Source: Capniomyces stellatus (Eukaryota; Kickxellomycota; Harpellomycetes; Harpellales; Legeriomycetaceae). From it: a stretch of 64,000 nt of DNA. A model generated the notes under the pieces. That model saw only the letters and a list, made by a program, of their open reading frames with translations. It ran no database searches and was not told where the DNA came from. The DNA lies in NCBI GenBank assembly GCA_001661515.1, contig LUVW01000013.1, forward strand, positions 196,024 through 260,023, given 5' to 3'. The position numbers were made by a program, and so were the translations under genes. This document shows positions 43,771 through 56,871 of this stretch, one piece after another (within the stretch, counting starts at the first letter, position 1; each line of letters begins with the position of its first letter).

Positions 43771-46384
43771 GTCTTCTACTTTTAACAGCCTGTTGATTCT
43801 TGTGTATATTTTTAAAGTGTGTCTGTTTTTCTTTGCTGGTTTTATTTAAACTTTAACAAAAAAGTACAGTATTAAGAAAAGAGTAGGAAACAAACAGAAT
43901 TCAAAAGTTAACTAGACTTTTAAAACGATTAACCACAATTCGCTCACTTGAATTTTAATTTATTGAAATTCTAGAAAATGACTATTAAAACGAAACTCGA
44001 AGAAATTTCGTGCATGAAATAGTTGGATATTTTACCGAGCGTATTCAAAGTGTTGGAAATGCAAGCAATATAACCCTCCCTTCACCCAGAATTGGCTACA
44101 GCATCAGTTCGAGTAGGTCTAGCAGGTCTAACAGGTCTAGTAAAAAAATAAAATAAAGCGTTGGCTGGCAACTGCCAACATTAGGTGCAGTTTCCGTGTC
44201 AGTAGCAAGAAGTAAGAGTGTTGCGATGCTGGTGTATCCGCACCGACGTCGTAGCTCGTTGACAAAGTATGTTTTATGTATTTAATAGATAGTACGATAC
44301 ATATTTGAAACTAGGTGTTAATATTTGGTTGTATAACCAAAATTGTGAAATTCAAAAGCAAAAAAAAAAAAAAAGAAATTGCAATCAGATTCGTTTAATA
44401 TTGAATATAATTTTTGAGAATAAATTAAACAATCGAAACGCGAATTAAAATGGTGTTTACAAAACCAAATTAAAAGAAAAAGTTGGAACAAAATATTATG
44501 TAGTTGGAATGAACTAGATTGAAACTTAATTGAATGAATCCTTGACGGTTTTAAAAGAACCAAAAGCTGTTGAAAAGTACAAGTTGGATGGAAAATAGTA
44601 CTTTAAAAAACAGATAGAAAAGCTGGGGTCATATACCGCCGATAACCAAGTATTGGCAAGTTGTGTAATATTGTAGATTAAAAGAGAATTAAAGAAAGTA
44701 GCGAGTATAATAGAGTGGCGGTGTAGTAACATCGATGTCTTGAAATTATCACGGACCGCTGTTTATTGAATACTGTATATCAAACACAATTAAATAGTGG
44801 ATAAATGATTTAAAGGATAATTAATAGCTTGTTTTAATATCAATTTAAACAACTTTTTATTTATATTAAACAAGGCAAATCCAAAGTCAATTTAGTTTAA
44901 ACTCTTTTGTTTAACCATTACCTTTGTAACTTCTTTTTATTTTTAAAAAAGAGGGGTTCTGTATTATCAGTTTATCTAGTCGGGAGCTAAAGCGAAAAGG
45001 TTAGTTGGATTTATATGTTAAACAGTATGTAATTGTTAATATAATCTGTAAATAAAGAAAACGTGAAATTAAAATCTGATGGATAAATAAACTGTTCAAA
45101 TTTAACAATCAATACCACTACCATTGCCAAAACAATTTATAAGCGTTGTGTATATAAACGCATTGGAAAACAAACACGAGAACAGAATATTGTCAACTCG
45201 CGAGTACCACATGGAATAGCTTTTTTACTTACTTGTCTTATCCGTTTCTACATTTATTTTTTTAAAAAAATTAATTATAGAAATTCTGACAAAGCCGAGG
45301 ACAACTGAAGCGATAGGGAAATAAATAAATAAAAAAGGGTGTGGAAGAGTGTAAAATATTGGAAAGGCGAGTGTAAATAAAAAACAATTCGGGAAGCGAG
45401 AATATAATAAATTGGAAAAGGAAGGGAGACAAAAATCAACGGAGCAGCCGCAGAGTTATTGAAGAAATAACGGTGTAGCAATGTAAGAGCTAATAAACAG
45501 AATGTAATATTTTGTTTAGCACTTGTAAATAGAAACACGGTAGATATATGCATACATATTATAAGCATCGACGCAGTTTAAATTTCAAACAGTTGTAAAT
45601 GTACAGATAAATAGAAATACGACTTTAAAGCAAAGGGCGGCACATTATAAAGGCGGAAATAGCAGTTGGATTTGAAGAGTAGTAGCAAAATAGTGGAAAT
45701 AAAGGAGAGGAAGCAACAAAACGCGAACTTCATTGGTCATCAAAGGGTATGTTCAAGTGCAAGATAATGCAGAATGGTCAAATAGACAAGATTAAAATTC
45801 GAATTCAGGACAAGATAAAAATAATTTATTTGTAGATTGGCAGAGAGTATAATCGGTTGTTTAGTAACAGGATTAGATAAACATAGAACCCCAGATTAAA
45901 TAAAGACTGCTGTTGTATTACTTGGATAGGTTGGTGATTAAATAGGTTAGAATACTAGTATTCAAGACCAAGACCAAGACCAATTTCATCGTCAAAACCA
46001 AAACCAAAACCAAAACTAATTTCATAGTCAAGGCCAGAAAGTAAAAAAAAAAAAAAAGAGAGAATAAAATAAAGGGTAGAGATATCAGACAGATAATAGA
46101 ATAAAACTGGATTGTGGTTTGATTCCAAGATTGATATTGTCGGCTAATACGACCAAGGGAGCTATAAATAAGTCAGAGCAACCTGTCTGAACCGAACAAG
46201 GATACAATAGACGGGTGGATACAGCTTATAAGATAAAGTAATGAAAGAAAGAATAAAAAAGGATCAGTATAGATAGCTGGAGGAACTGAATGAATGGAAT
46301 AGAGAGGAGACGGGTATAAATACAGACAAGAACGTAGATATAGGCATAGATAAAAGTATAGATATAGATAAAGCAGGAAAAAAA
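43771..46384. other. Long intergenic region with an unassigned coding-like stretch
   Basis: The part at 43978-44289 is coding-like but frame-broken (see findings). From 44300 to 46384 the sequence is AT-rich and purine-rich, with CCAAGA/CCAAAA repeats at 45965-46020, and I see no gene. Confidence 0.4.
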
Positions 46385-49300
46385 ATGGAAATAGAAAGTA
46401 ACAACGAGAGATTCTCTGATGGATCGTTAGAAGATTTGTTTGCGGAAGATAGTGGTAGTGAAATGGATAATAATAGTAAATCCAAGACAGAGAAAAGCGA
46501 AACTCCGTTCGGTAACAGCAATGACACGAACAACAAGAACAAAAACAAAAACATAAACGAAAACGAAAACGAAAACGAAAACAACGAGTCAGATAGCGAT
46601 GAAGACGTGGAGTTTGAAGATGGGACTATAGATGGGGTGGGGTTTGGTGAAAGGAATCAAGGGGATGAGGAAGAAGAGGACGAAGAGGATTATGATGGAG
46701 AAGAGGAGGAGGAGGAGGAAGAGGAGGATGAAGAAGAGGAGGAGGATGGAAATGAGGGTGACGAGGAAAGCGAAATGGAAAACAAAGGAAAGAACAAGAA
46801 ACAAAAGACCAAGGGTGAGATAAATGGCAATGTAAACGGCAAAGTGGAAGATAAGAATGGCAAAGGTGGGTCGGTTGGTAGGCTGAGCAAAGAGAACAAT
46901 GAAAATGATGACGAAGATGACGATAGTAGTGATATGGAGTCAGTGAAAGACGAGCTAGAGGAGGAGATGGAGCGAATAAACAAGCAGAACAACGAAGATG
47001 AGGAAGAAGATGATGAAGATGAAGAGGAGGACGGGGACGGGGAGGAGGAGGATGGAGAAGAGGATGAGGATGGTGAGGGGGACAATTCATCGTCAACGGA
47101 TGAATTTGAAGATGTAGAGATGGATCTTGAAGGGCTGATAGAGGGGATGGAAGACGGGGATGGAGACGGAGATGGGGACAGGGATGGTGATGGTGATGTG
47201 GGCATGGATGCAAAAAAAATAGATAAAGAAATGGGAAGTGAGAGGACTGAAGGCAAAGAGCAAAACGGTGAGAAAAGCAGCCTGAGTAATATTGGTAAAA
47301 AGGGGCTAGATGGCCAAGAGAAAGATGGAGATAATACAAAAGAGGCTGAAAATGGGGGTGGAAAAGGATATGGAAATGATGGTGGAAAAGGAGGTGGGTT
47401 GGAGGGAATAAGTGGAGAGTCGGAGACTAAAGGGGAGGGCAAAGGAATAGAAGACAAGAATAAGATCATTGTGGGGGGAAAGTTGTCACTAGAGAACACT
47501 AACGGTGCAAGAAGCAAACAAGCATTATCAGCAGACAAGGTGGCGAAAACAGCAGAGGAAAGCCGTGCCAGTAAAATTGAGGAGCGGATATTGGGGAGGC
47601 GGAGAGCACTGGAGTTGGCAAACTTGGGGGCAAAGGCGGAAAGTGCGTCAAAGGCGCTGGACTGGGTGGTAAAGTACAGGAAGAGGAAGCGGAGAAGCAA
47701 GATTCGGTTGGGAGAAGCACAGTTTTTGAAGCGGTATCAAAACGAGCATCCTTCGTTGACAGTTCATTTGTTTGAAACGTATTTCAAATTTGCAAACCAA
47801 GAAGGAGTGTTTGTTTATAACGAAGCAACAAAGGTAAGATAATAGGATAGTGTGATATGAACACATATAATTTATACATACAGGAAAAGAATGCAAATAA
47901 AAGTGGGTGGATATAGTCGAGTTACACTTGATTAATGTTTGTTGATTAATGTTTGTTGATTGATGTTTGTTGATTGATGTTTGTTGATTGATGTTTGTTG
48001 ATTGATGTTTGTTGATTGATGTTTGTTTATTGGTGTTTAATGTTTGATGATTGGTGATTGGGGTATAGTTCTTTTTTGATTCGATGAATGAGGGCAAAAT
48101 TCCAGTGGATTTGCTGGATATACTGATTGAAATTAACTGCAGGATGTATGAGGGATGCATGATTGTTGAGGTGCACGACCACCGGAACACAGATGGACAA
48201 ATGAACGGGCGGGATTTGGCAAGCTGGCAATGGGACAGAACGGAAAGAGAAAACAACCTGGAGCAGAAAAAGCAAGCACAAAACAGCAAAAAGAGCGAGT
48301 GGCGGTCTGAGGGGTGGGGGAGGATCAAAGGAGTGAGGTCTACATGGGGGCATGTGGCCAGGGGTACTGGGAAGGCAGTGGACAGGAGAAGCACGCATAC
48401 AAACACAAAAGACAGCAATGAGAGTGACACGGGAGGGAAGACAGAGGGACAAAATGAGGAGGAAAGGATAGTAGTGTACAGAAAGGTGATGAGGCCAACG
48501 TCGGAAACACGACATTTGGACCTGCAGCTGATGGCACGGAAGCAGAAGCTGGGGGTGGCGGAGATGGTAGAGGCGGAGGCGCGGATACTGCTGGCAGTAG
48601 AGCCGGAGCTGGACCTGGAGGCAGACATTGATGTGTGCCGGGTATCAAATGCGCTGAACTATGTGGAAAACGAGCACGTGATTCCGAAAAAGCGGCGAAA
48701 GTACAACCAGGCGGAGATTGAGGCCGAGTTGGCAGAGCTGCAGGAGAAGCAAAAGATGATGGCATCGATGAGCAACAAGCAGAGGTCGGAGTTCCAGCCA
48801 AGCTTTGGACGGCTTGGATTTGTTTCCGACTACAACCGCAAGGTGGAAATCGAAAAGGCGAAGATTCTCAAGACCAATACAGGCACGGGCGCCGAGTCGG
48901 GCGAAAACACGCCAGAGCCTGAAATTCCGATTCTGGAGCGGCTCAACAAAACAGCCAGCAAGCCAAACATGCCAGTGAAGAAGGGAGCTTTGAAGAAGAT
49001 GAAGCGGGCGGCTTTGGCGGCGGCAGCAGCAGCGGCAGCAGAAGCAGAGGCGCGTGCAGCAGCAATTGCAGCAGCCAACAAAGACACTCCAACCCGGACG
49101 TTGAGATTTGTCCGAGAAAGCGGGTCAAAGCCGGTATACACGCTGCTGCTGCTATACTCAGCAGCAGTTCCGGGCGGGCCGTGCAAAATGGTGCTGAGGT
49201 ACGGAACCAAGCTGGACACCAGTGTGGGAGGCGAGGTGGTGGAGTTTATGCTGGAGTCTGAGCATATAGCCAAGATCCATGTTGAGAACTTCAGGCTGCT

Positions 49301-52132
49301 GTATTCACTGGAAAATCATAAGCTGACTTTTGACTCTCTGCCGATCGAGCTGGAGCTCAAGTCGCAGAGGGCAGCCAGCAAAGCCGCCGAGGCCGCAGCA
49401 TTAGCAGCTGCCAATGCAAGTGCCAATGCAGATACAAGTGCCGATGTCAATGATAGCAGTGAGGTTGCAGCGACAATAGCAACAAACTCGTCATTGGCAG
49501 TGGCAGCAGCTAAAGGAGCAGATTCCAAGGCTGGTGCAAAGAGCAAGGACAACATGACGCTGCTGTCGATGATGAAGTCGCAAAAGAAGTTCATTGTAAA
49601 CTCTGACAGAAACGGGTCGGTTGACTCGGACACAGGGTCAGTGAACGCAGATGCAAACGGAGCGAGCAATGCTGACTCGGACTCGGGGGCAAGCGGCAAG
49701 CTGGCGAACAAACTAAAGCCAGCAAGCAAAGGAGTGAAGGCGTCTGTGCCATTGGGCAGCACAGAGTCAGAAAGCAACGTTGCTGGCACAGACAAGGGTA
49801 AAGGCAAGCAGCTCAAGGGCAAGAAGAAGAAGGACTTGGCGAAAACAGCCAACAGCAATACCAAGACCAAGACCAAATCCAAGCTCAAGAGCCAGTTGGC
49901 CAGCGACCAAGCCGATTTGGACGACCAGAACACAGATGCAAATAACGATACTGAGGCTGACGAGCAGGGCAACGAGTCTGATGTTGAGTACGATGGCGAT
50001 ATGAATGTTGATAGCGAGTTTGCCGATTCGCCTGTCATAGCCACCAGTGCCCTGCCTGGCAGTGCAAAACTAGGTGTGAAACGCAAGAAGCTGGCAGCAG
50101 GGGGCAAAAAGAACAGCAAGGCGAACAAGCCGTCGAAGCTGGGGTCAGTGCCTCCAACAACCGTTAACGACAACAGCGTTGATGCTGGGCAAACTAAACC
50201 AGCCAACGCCAATACCAATGTCAACGCCAATGCCAGTGTCGGTTTTGAGGCTTCTAACTCTGATTCGAGTTCATCTGATGGGTCAGCATCGCCTCCGCTT
50301 CTGCTTGCAAGTGCGCTGTATGGAAAAAACTTCACAGGATTGCAGCCAAGTGCTCAACAGACCCAAGCTGTCAATATACCGGTCATCCAAGTTAGCAGCA
50401 GCAACCTAACAGCCAAAACTGACGAAAATGCGCCAACAGGCAAGCCAGCCAAACCAGCCAAGAAACAAAAGGTGCCAAAGAATCCACGGTCCAAAAGCAA
50501 AAGCGTGCTGGTTTCGCCATCACCACAACCACAACCACAACCACAACCACAACCACAAGCAGCTACGTCGGTTGTGGACGTCAGCAGCCAACAAACCACG
50601 GCAACATCAGTGGCTCAGCCAACCAGTACAGCTGGCGGTTCTGAACTGACCGCACAGCAGCAGCAACAGCTACAAGCGCTGTCAAACGAGGTGGCAAAGT
50701 CAGGCGATTTGTCGGCAAAGGGCGGCAGCGAGAACTTGCAGCAGCAAATGTTGAAGATGTACCAATTACAGGCTCTCAAACAGCTACAACAAGCAAACAG
50801 CCAGGCCCAAACCTCTTCAGATCTAGCTGGGCTTATTGGAAATACACCTATTACAAAGGAAATGCTGGATGACCCTCGAATCAAGGCGTTTTTGCAACAG
50901 AAATTCATGCAGAGCAACCAAAACAAACAGCTTTTACAACAACAACAACAACAACAACAACAACAGCAACAATCATCGTCCATGGATCTGCCGTCAGCTT
51001 CTACGGCCATGGGAGTTGGATCTGGTGCTGGTAATAGTACTGGTGGTACTGGTGAAATGAACATTTCACAACTTAGTCCCGCACTAGCAATCCAGTTGTT
51101 TGTCAAAATGAACAACATCCAATTAGATTCGCTATCAGATGAACAAAAACGCCAGTTGTTGCAGCTGGCCAAGGACGGAAGACTACAGACACTTATCCAA
51201 AAACGCAGACAGATGATATTAGCCCAACAACAACAAGCCAAAGCCAACACTAGTGATGGTACGCTTGCTGGTCCCAATATGTCTACAGCCTCTTCTGCTG
51301 CTTCTGCTTCTGCTTCTTCTGCTGCTGTTCCTGTTCCTGTTGTTTCTGCTGCTGCTGGTGGAGACGATCAAAATTCAAACCCAGGTGGTAATGTAATTAA
51401 CAGATCTATCCAACAACAACAACAACAACAAATGGCTATGCAACAGGCAATAAATCAAAGACAACAACAGCTACAAAAGCCACCAGTTTCGCCAACATTG
51501 TCGATTGTTTCTGCCAAGTCTGCTAAATCTTTTGTAGACCCAACATTAAACCTGGCTTCAACTCCGCAACAGCCAACAACTCCTGCACCTACTGCAGGAG
51601 CAAGCAACCCTGCAAACATTCCCGCCACAAACCAGCAGAAACTCATGCAAATTGCACGAATGGCCGCTACCAACACTCTGCCTCCAAATATAGCTGCCAA
51701 GTTCAACCCTGCTGTTCTTGAACAGCTCGTAAAAACTTATAAAATTCAACAACTTAAACAACAACAGCAACAAATTCAACAACAACAGCAGCAACAACAA
51801 CAACTTAACCAACAACAGCAGCAGCAGCAACAACAACAGCAAAATGCTATTCAACTACAAATGCTCCGTGCCCGTGCTGCAGCTCAAGCCCAAGCCCAAG
51901 CCCAAGCCCAATCCCAATCCCAAACCCAAGGCCAAGATCAGGGTCAGGGTCAGATATCTACACTGGGTTCACCTTCAACCTCTGCTAACAATCAAGCCCA
52001 ACCACAAACACCATCCTCAAACCCAACTCCAACCCAAACTCATGCAAATTTGGCCGCTCTTCAGCAACAACAACAAAACATTTTGAAATTACAAGCACTA
52101 AAAAACCAACAACAACGACACCAACAGCTAAT

Positions 52133-52171
<39 letters not shown>

Positions 52172-53108
52172 ACAACAACAACAACAACAACAACAAAAGG
52201 CATCACTTAACCCCAATGCTGGCTCACCAAACACTTCAAACCAAACTATCCAAGGAAATCAACTCGGTAATAATACAATCACCAGTGCCAATACCCCAGC
52301 AGGCACCACAAACCGATCGCCCTTTATTACCGCCGCCAGTCCAGCCATTGCTACACCCAACATCACCAACCAGCAAAACCAAAACCAGAGTCAGAGTCAG
52401 AGTCAGAGTCAAACTCAGAATCAAACTCAACTCACAAACATCCAGATACAAGCACTGCTAGCCCAACGCAACGTTTCTGCACAAGCACAGGCACAAGCAC
52501 AGGCAATAAACTCAATGAATGCAAATGCCAACAAACCAACTCCACAAATACCAGGACAAACACCCAACCTAGCAACTCTGGGTCTTCCAGCACAGCAACA
52601 GCAACAAAACAACATGGGTCCAAATTCGCCTCAAGTCAACCCCAACGGCATCGCCACCAATCCAAACGCAACAGTAAACATTAACGGAACCAATGTGAAT
52701 GCCCAGGTTCTACAGGCTTACAGAAGACAACAGCTACAAATGTTAAGCAACATGCAACAAAACCAACCCCGCCAACAATCCAACTTGACCCCACAACAAA
52801 TCGCATTTCTTCAACAACAAGCTCAGGCTCAAGCACAAGCACAGGCACAGGCTCAAGTACAGGCCCAGGCGCAAGCACAAGCACAAGCTCAGGCTCACCT
52901 TCTTCGACAAGCTCAACTACAAAATCTTACCCCTCAACAACTTTTACAACTACAACAATTCCAGCTCAATCAGCAACAAAAGCAACAACAGCTACAAATG
53001 CTACAGTTACAACAACAACAACAGCAGCAACAGCAGCAACAAGGTGCTAGTGGCCAAAACAGAACTAATAATATACCTTTCAACCAATCCCAACATCCAC
53101 CATCTTAA
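46385..53108 (+). CDS. SPT20: SAGA subunit Spt20, giant form with polyglutamine tail
   Basis: Spt20 is a structural subunit of the SAGA histone acetyltransferase coactivator. Exons 46385-47833 and 48069-53108, joined in phase 0, give 2,162 residues, several times the usual fungal size. Residues 1-450 are an acidic Asp/Glu/Gly extension. The Spt20 domain follows: HPSLTVHLFETYFKFANQEG, then across the splice VFVYNEATKFFFDSMNEGK, the signature CMIVEVHDHRN, YRKVMRPTSETRHLDLQLM, a KRRKYNQAEIEAELAELQEK block, FQPSFGRLGFVSDYNRKVE, and the beta-rich MVLRYGTKLDTSVGGEVVEF. From about residue 960 the protein is Ser/Ala- and then Gln-rich, with many CAA/CAG runs and QAQAQA segments to the end. The long opposite-strand frames are by-products of this composition. 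Confidence 0.93.
47930..48027 (+). repeat. 14-bp minisatellite in the SPT20 intron
   Basis: There are exactly seven 14-bp units (GATTGATGTTTGTT; the first two read GATTAATGTTTGTT), followed by decayed copies up to about 48060, just before the splice acceptor at 48067-48068. Confidence 0.95.
50530..53100 (+). repeat. Glutamine-codon repeats in SPT20
   Basis: Many CAA/CAG runs occur, the longest at about 52130-52196, with CAAGCCCAAGCC-type Gln-Ala repeats near 51880-51930 and 52815-52900. They are coding and probably unstable in length. Confidence 0.9.
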
Positions 53109-53955
53109 TCATCACTCATCCTCCTCTCTCCTCATTTTTAAATTTTTTTTTTTAGCTGATACTATTTTGTAAAGTCTTCATTACATATTTCTTCTTTTAC
53201 CACTGGTTCGCATTTTCATAATTTTTTCACATATCCGGGTCTATTTTATTATTATAATCTTTTATCGGTTTCTTTTTTCTTATAAACTAATATTGGTCAA
53301 AATACAATCATATTGATATTTTACTTCTTTTTTTTTTTACACCACTGCTGCTGCTGTTGCTTTTGTTTGCGCTTTTCCAAGTGCAAGTTTGGGCAGGGCT
53401 AAAGCCACTAGACAAGTTATAAATTCAAACTTCCAACAATTAAATTGCTTTTTTTTCCAAATAATCATCAATTTATCAACCCAATTGTTACTTTAATTTC
53501 AAGGTTTCGATTGCTTTCTTTTTTTTTGATTTATCCGTCAGTTCAAACAGCACTTTCTGCTTTTTGTTGAGCATAATGTGAATTTTTTTTTTGTTTTGTT
53601 TTATTTTACTGCTTTACTATTATCCTTTATATTTAATTTGCTTTTTTTTTTTTTGAACTTTAATTACAATAATTAGTTTTTTTAAAGATTTAATTTCAAC
53701 CCTGAAAAAAAAAAAAATTCCACCAAAAAAAAATACAACTATTAAAAGAGTTTAGGAACCCAAACGTTGAACACATCTCTTCTTCTTGAATTACTCTTTC
53801 AGAGCAACATCCTTTTTGCAGTCTCAATTTCCTTGCTGATTTATATTTTATTTTTTAAGCTACTAGTAATTTGAACTATTTGTCCGACTGTTAACGGAAC
53901 TGAATTCAACCAAACTCACACTACTCTTTATTTCACTTTATCGAATCAAAAAAAA
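53109..53955. other. Intergenic, T-rich
   Basis: Long T and A runs (53325-53340, 53640-53660, 53705-53720) separate SPT20 from the small zinc-protein gene. I see no gene. Confidence 0.5.
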
Positions 53956-54762
53956 ATGGGAAACGTACGTAAATCACATTTCTTTAACTAATAATACTTT
54001 AAATTAAACTATTTGGTTATATCTGCCAACCCTATTATTTAAATATCTCTGCCTCCAGTACCCCCTTTGTTGCTTTTTCTTTACTGTCAATTGACCAATT
54101 AATCTATTTGTTTCCTACGCTAATAAAGGGTGCCAAAGCTCAAATGAAGCGTGAAAGAAACGCTAAAACCGCTGTTAAAGGCGCAAGCAGCCAGCTCAAG
54201 ACAGTAAGCACAGTCATAAATACATATCAGTAAATATAAAAACACGTACAAGCACGCCAGTATTATCACTCCTCTCCCACCTCTTCCACCACATACAATG
54301 TATTTTTAATATTGACCTGGGTTTGGGTTATACAAGTTTAAACTCACTGTTTTATTCAACTAACCTTTGGCTGCGCTAATTTTTTTTTTTTGTAACTAGA
54401 ACCAATCTGCCAAAAGTATAGTCTGCCAAACCTGCAAGAGTACATTTTTGTGTACCAGTCGTGCCAAGTCGTAAGTCTACATTCACTTTTTTGGTTATTT
54501 GTTCTTCCCAAATACAACTTATAACCCCTCCAATACCTCATATCTGTGTATAATTGAAAACTGTAAAATGTGCGGTATTGGTGGCAAGGGATATTTGTGT
54601 TGGTGTATTTCAATATATTGTTGTTTAGCCTGCATGGCAAACTATCTACATTTAGTTACAGCGTAATATAACCTACTTTTGGGTAGACTTGCTGAACATG
54701 CTGAAAACAAACACAACAAAAAGCTCGAGGATTGTTTCCCAGGCTTCGTCGACCCTTTGTAA
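53956..54762 (+). CDS. Small zinc-finger protein of the ZNF706/4F5 type
   Basis: Four exons (53956-53964, 54129-54203, 54400-54470, 54687-54762) give 76 residues. The first coding exon is only 9 nt (MGN). The protein follows the plant/fungal small zinc-binding family related to ZNF706: MGN|GAKAQMKRERNAKTAVK, SSQLKT|NQSAKSIVCQTC, STFLCTSRAKS, LAEHAENKHNKKLEDCFPGF. The zinc site is C-x2-C ... H-x4-H (CQTC and HAENKH). The lysine-rich N-terminus is usual for the group. The function is poorly known. Splice sites are all GT-AG and phases match, which makes the tiny first exon credible. It is convergent with SUS1. Confidence 0.88.
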
Positions 54763-55225
54763 TTGTTTACAGCCTATTACTAGTTCTGCTTGGTCATTAA
54801 GGCTGGTAGTACCGCCAACAACAACAGCAGTCGAGATATAAACCAAGATTGAATCACTTTTTAACCTTGACTAGTCCTCTTGTCACTGCTGTTTTGTGGT
54901 CTTTTTTTTGGCTAATTTTTTAACCTTTATTACTATTATTTGGAAACAAAAAAAAAAGATAAAAATTTGAATATTGAAATAAAAACAACGTACAATTGGA
55001 TTATAATTTGCAACAAAATAGTAAACGCGAGTATATAAACACTTCAATAAAAAATAAAAACACGAGTATATCTACCACATTATAAACAAAAAAAAACTGT
55101 AAATCATAAAACCCCATTCCCTCTCTCTTCCTCCGCTCAAACACACGCACACTCACACGCGCACATACATACACACACATCCACCATACACACATACTGC
55201 CCACTGGAAAGAACAACAAACTAAA
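54763..55225. other. Convergent intergenic region with CA-rich tract
   Basis: This is shared by the 3' ends of the zinc-protein gene and SUS1. A CA-rich tract at 55139-55198 is simple sequence. Confidence 0.6.
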
Positions 55226-56321
55226 CTAACTATTATTGACTTCGGGTAAAGTTTTGAGCAAAAATGTCTTTATCTGCTCCATCGCTTCGACTTTTACATC
55301 TTCTGAAACCGTATCTGTTTGTAGTTGGTAGTTGGTAAAGTCAAAACAAAAGTTTAGTAAATGGTCAACCACCTTATATTTCAAAAATTTCAATGATAAG
55401 CTACAATCTTGGCGGCTCAGCGTCATGTTGCCAACAATCCCTATCTAAATCAAGTCGTATATGCCGCGCTTATATTAACGGCCAGTAGCCATTTATCTGA
55501 CATCCCAAACCCCCAACTGAATTAATTTTACAAGCAGTGAATTGTGGCAAACAGAGCGAAACTCGCAATCGCATTAAAGATCGATGATATTTCTCGTACA
55601 CCAATCGACTAATTCGAAATTCCAAACCATGATTCCGCCATTTTGTTTACCATTATATAAATAATTATTGGCACCTGACTAGTCAAAGCTATGCCAGTTT
55701 GGCCAAATTTGGATTGCTTACTTTTTGCATGAGGCAGAATCTCGTCACACAGTTCGTCAACTGTTACCGAAGTGATATCCTTGTCTTTTATTACATCTTC
55801 AGGTACAAATACAAACGCCATTTTAGCTTGTTTTCGTCCTTCATTAGAACAGCTTTTCTTTTTCTTTTCAATCACCTGTCATTATACAAAGTAAAAGTAT
55901 GCACGTAAATAAAACAAAACTCTAACAAAAGCTGTCCTTACTCTTTGTATGGTTTCGAACGCGGTCTTGCCAGCCTCTGGCATTTAGCTTTGCCTTTATG
56001 CTCTCCTGGATTCTATCAATCAAAAGAAAACAAACCCAAATTACCCATCAAAACGCGTTTTCATCTTTTACAAACATTACTAAATCCACAAAACCCAAGG
56101 AAACTACACTTTTAAGCTTGAAGATTGAATAAAATCGATTCTGTGCTGCCGCAGCTCTGTGGCCAGGGGCATAAAACACAAGCGTAACCATACACCACAC
56201 TATATAAAAGGTGAAACACGGTATGTGGGGCCTGATTGAGCTGTGTTTAGATTATTTACCTTTCACGTTCGCCTGATTCTACAAACCTTCTCAGTATCTC
56301 TTCGCGTACCCCCTTGTCCAT
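55226..56321 (-). CDS. SUS1: Sus1/ENY2 transcription and mRNA-export factor (four exons)
   Basis: Sus1 is shared by the SAGA H2B-deubiquitinase module and the TREX-2 mRNA export complex. Exons are 56321-56260, 56012-55942, 55796-55722 and 55314-55226, GT-AG with matching phases, giving 98 residues (96 in budding yeast). The helical signature is complete: EEILRRFVESGERER, QESIKAKLNARGWQDRVRNH, then NVIKDKDITSVTVDELCDEI, and VSEDVKVEAMEQIKTFLLKT. The acceptor of exon 3 at 55797-55798 is a weak AAG but is the only one that keeps the helix in frame. Reading upstream of it adds a lysine-rich stretch foreign to the family. SUS1 lies 2.1 kb from SPT20, another SAGA subunit. Confidence 0.92.
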
Positions 56322-56871
56322 TGCTACCTCTTGCTCGCTTTTTCCAAAATATATATATATAAACAAGTAAAATACAATCTAAATTGCCAATTGAGCTAAT
56401 TTTACTTCCGAGTTTTCTACTTTATAAATTTCGAGATTGACAAAAGAAAAGACATGTATTTCAATAATAATAAAAAAGGAAGAAAAAAAAACACTTTGCT
56501 CAAAATTGGCCATTGAGAATTTTAAAGTAATTTTCCAATTATTCTGGTGATTTTTCTATTGATTTTCTGTTTTTCTATTGGGATTTGGTGATTCTTTAGT
56601 ATTTATTTTTTTTAAAGTTTGGACCAAGATTTTCCAAACACTAATTATAAAGCCGATTTAACTTTACTATCACCTTTTATCTCTGCGTATTTTGCCTTAT
56701 CATTTCGATAAACTTTAATTTATACATCTGGAATTATAAAGTGTTGTAGTGTGTTTAGATTATTTACTCAAGATCACACGCTCACACTTTTAACAAATAT
56801 TGAAACGATCTACTAGCATAACCCTACTGCGATTACACTGCCTTTACCGCCAAATTCAAACAAAACTAACC
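56322..56871. other. Divergent promoter region of SUS1 and PET117
   Basis: About 550 bp of AT-rich sequence lies between the divergent starts. No other gene is seen. Confidence 0.6.

Noticed and set aside
46626..47700. Minus-strand frames of 237 and 336 codons opposite the acidic part of SPT20
   Set aside because: They are low-complexity His/Pro/Leu and Ser/Pro translations of GAG/GAT repeats; the plus-strand frame joins the Spt20 domain.
49316..51277. Long minus-strand frames opposite SPT20, including poly-Cys
   Set aside because: They arise from CAA/CAG and GCA repeats read in reverse; poly-Cys comes from glutamine codons.
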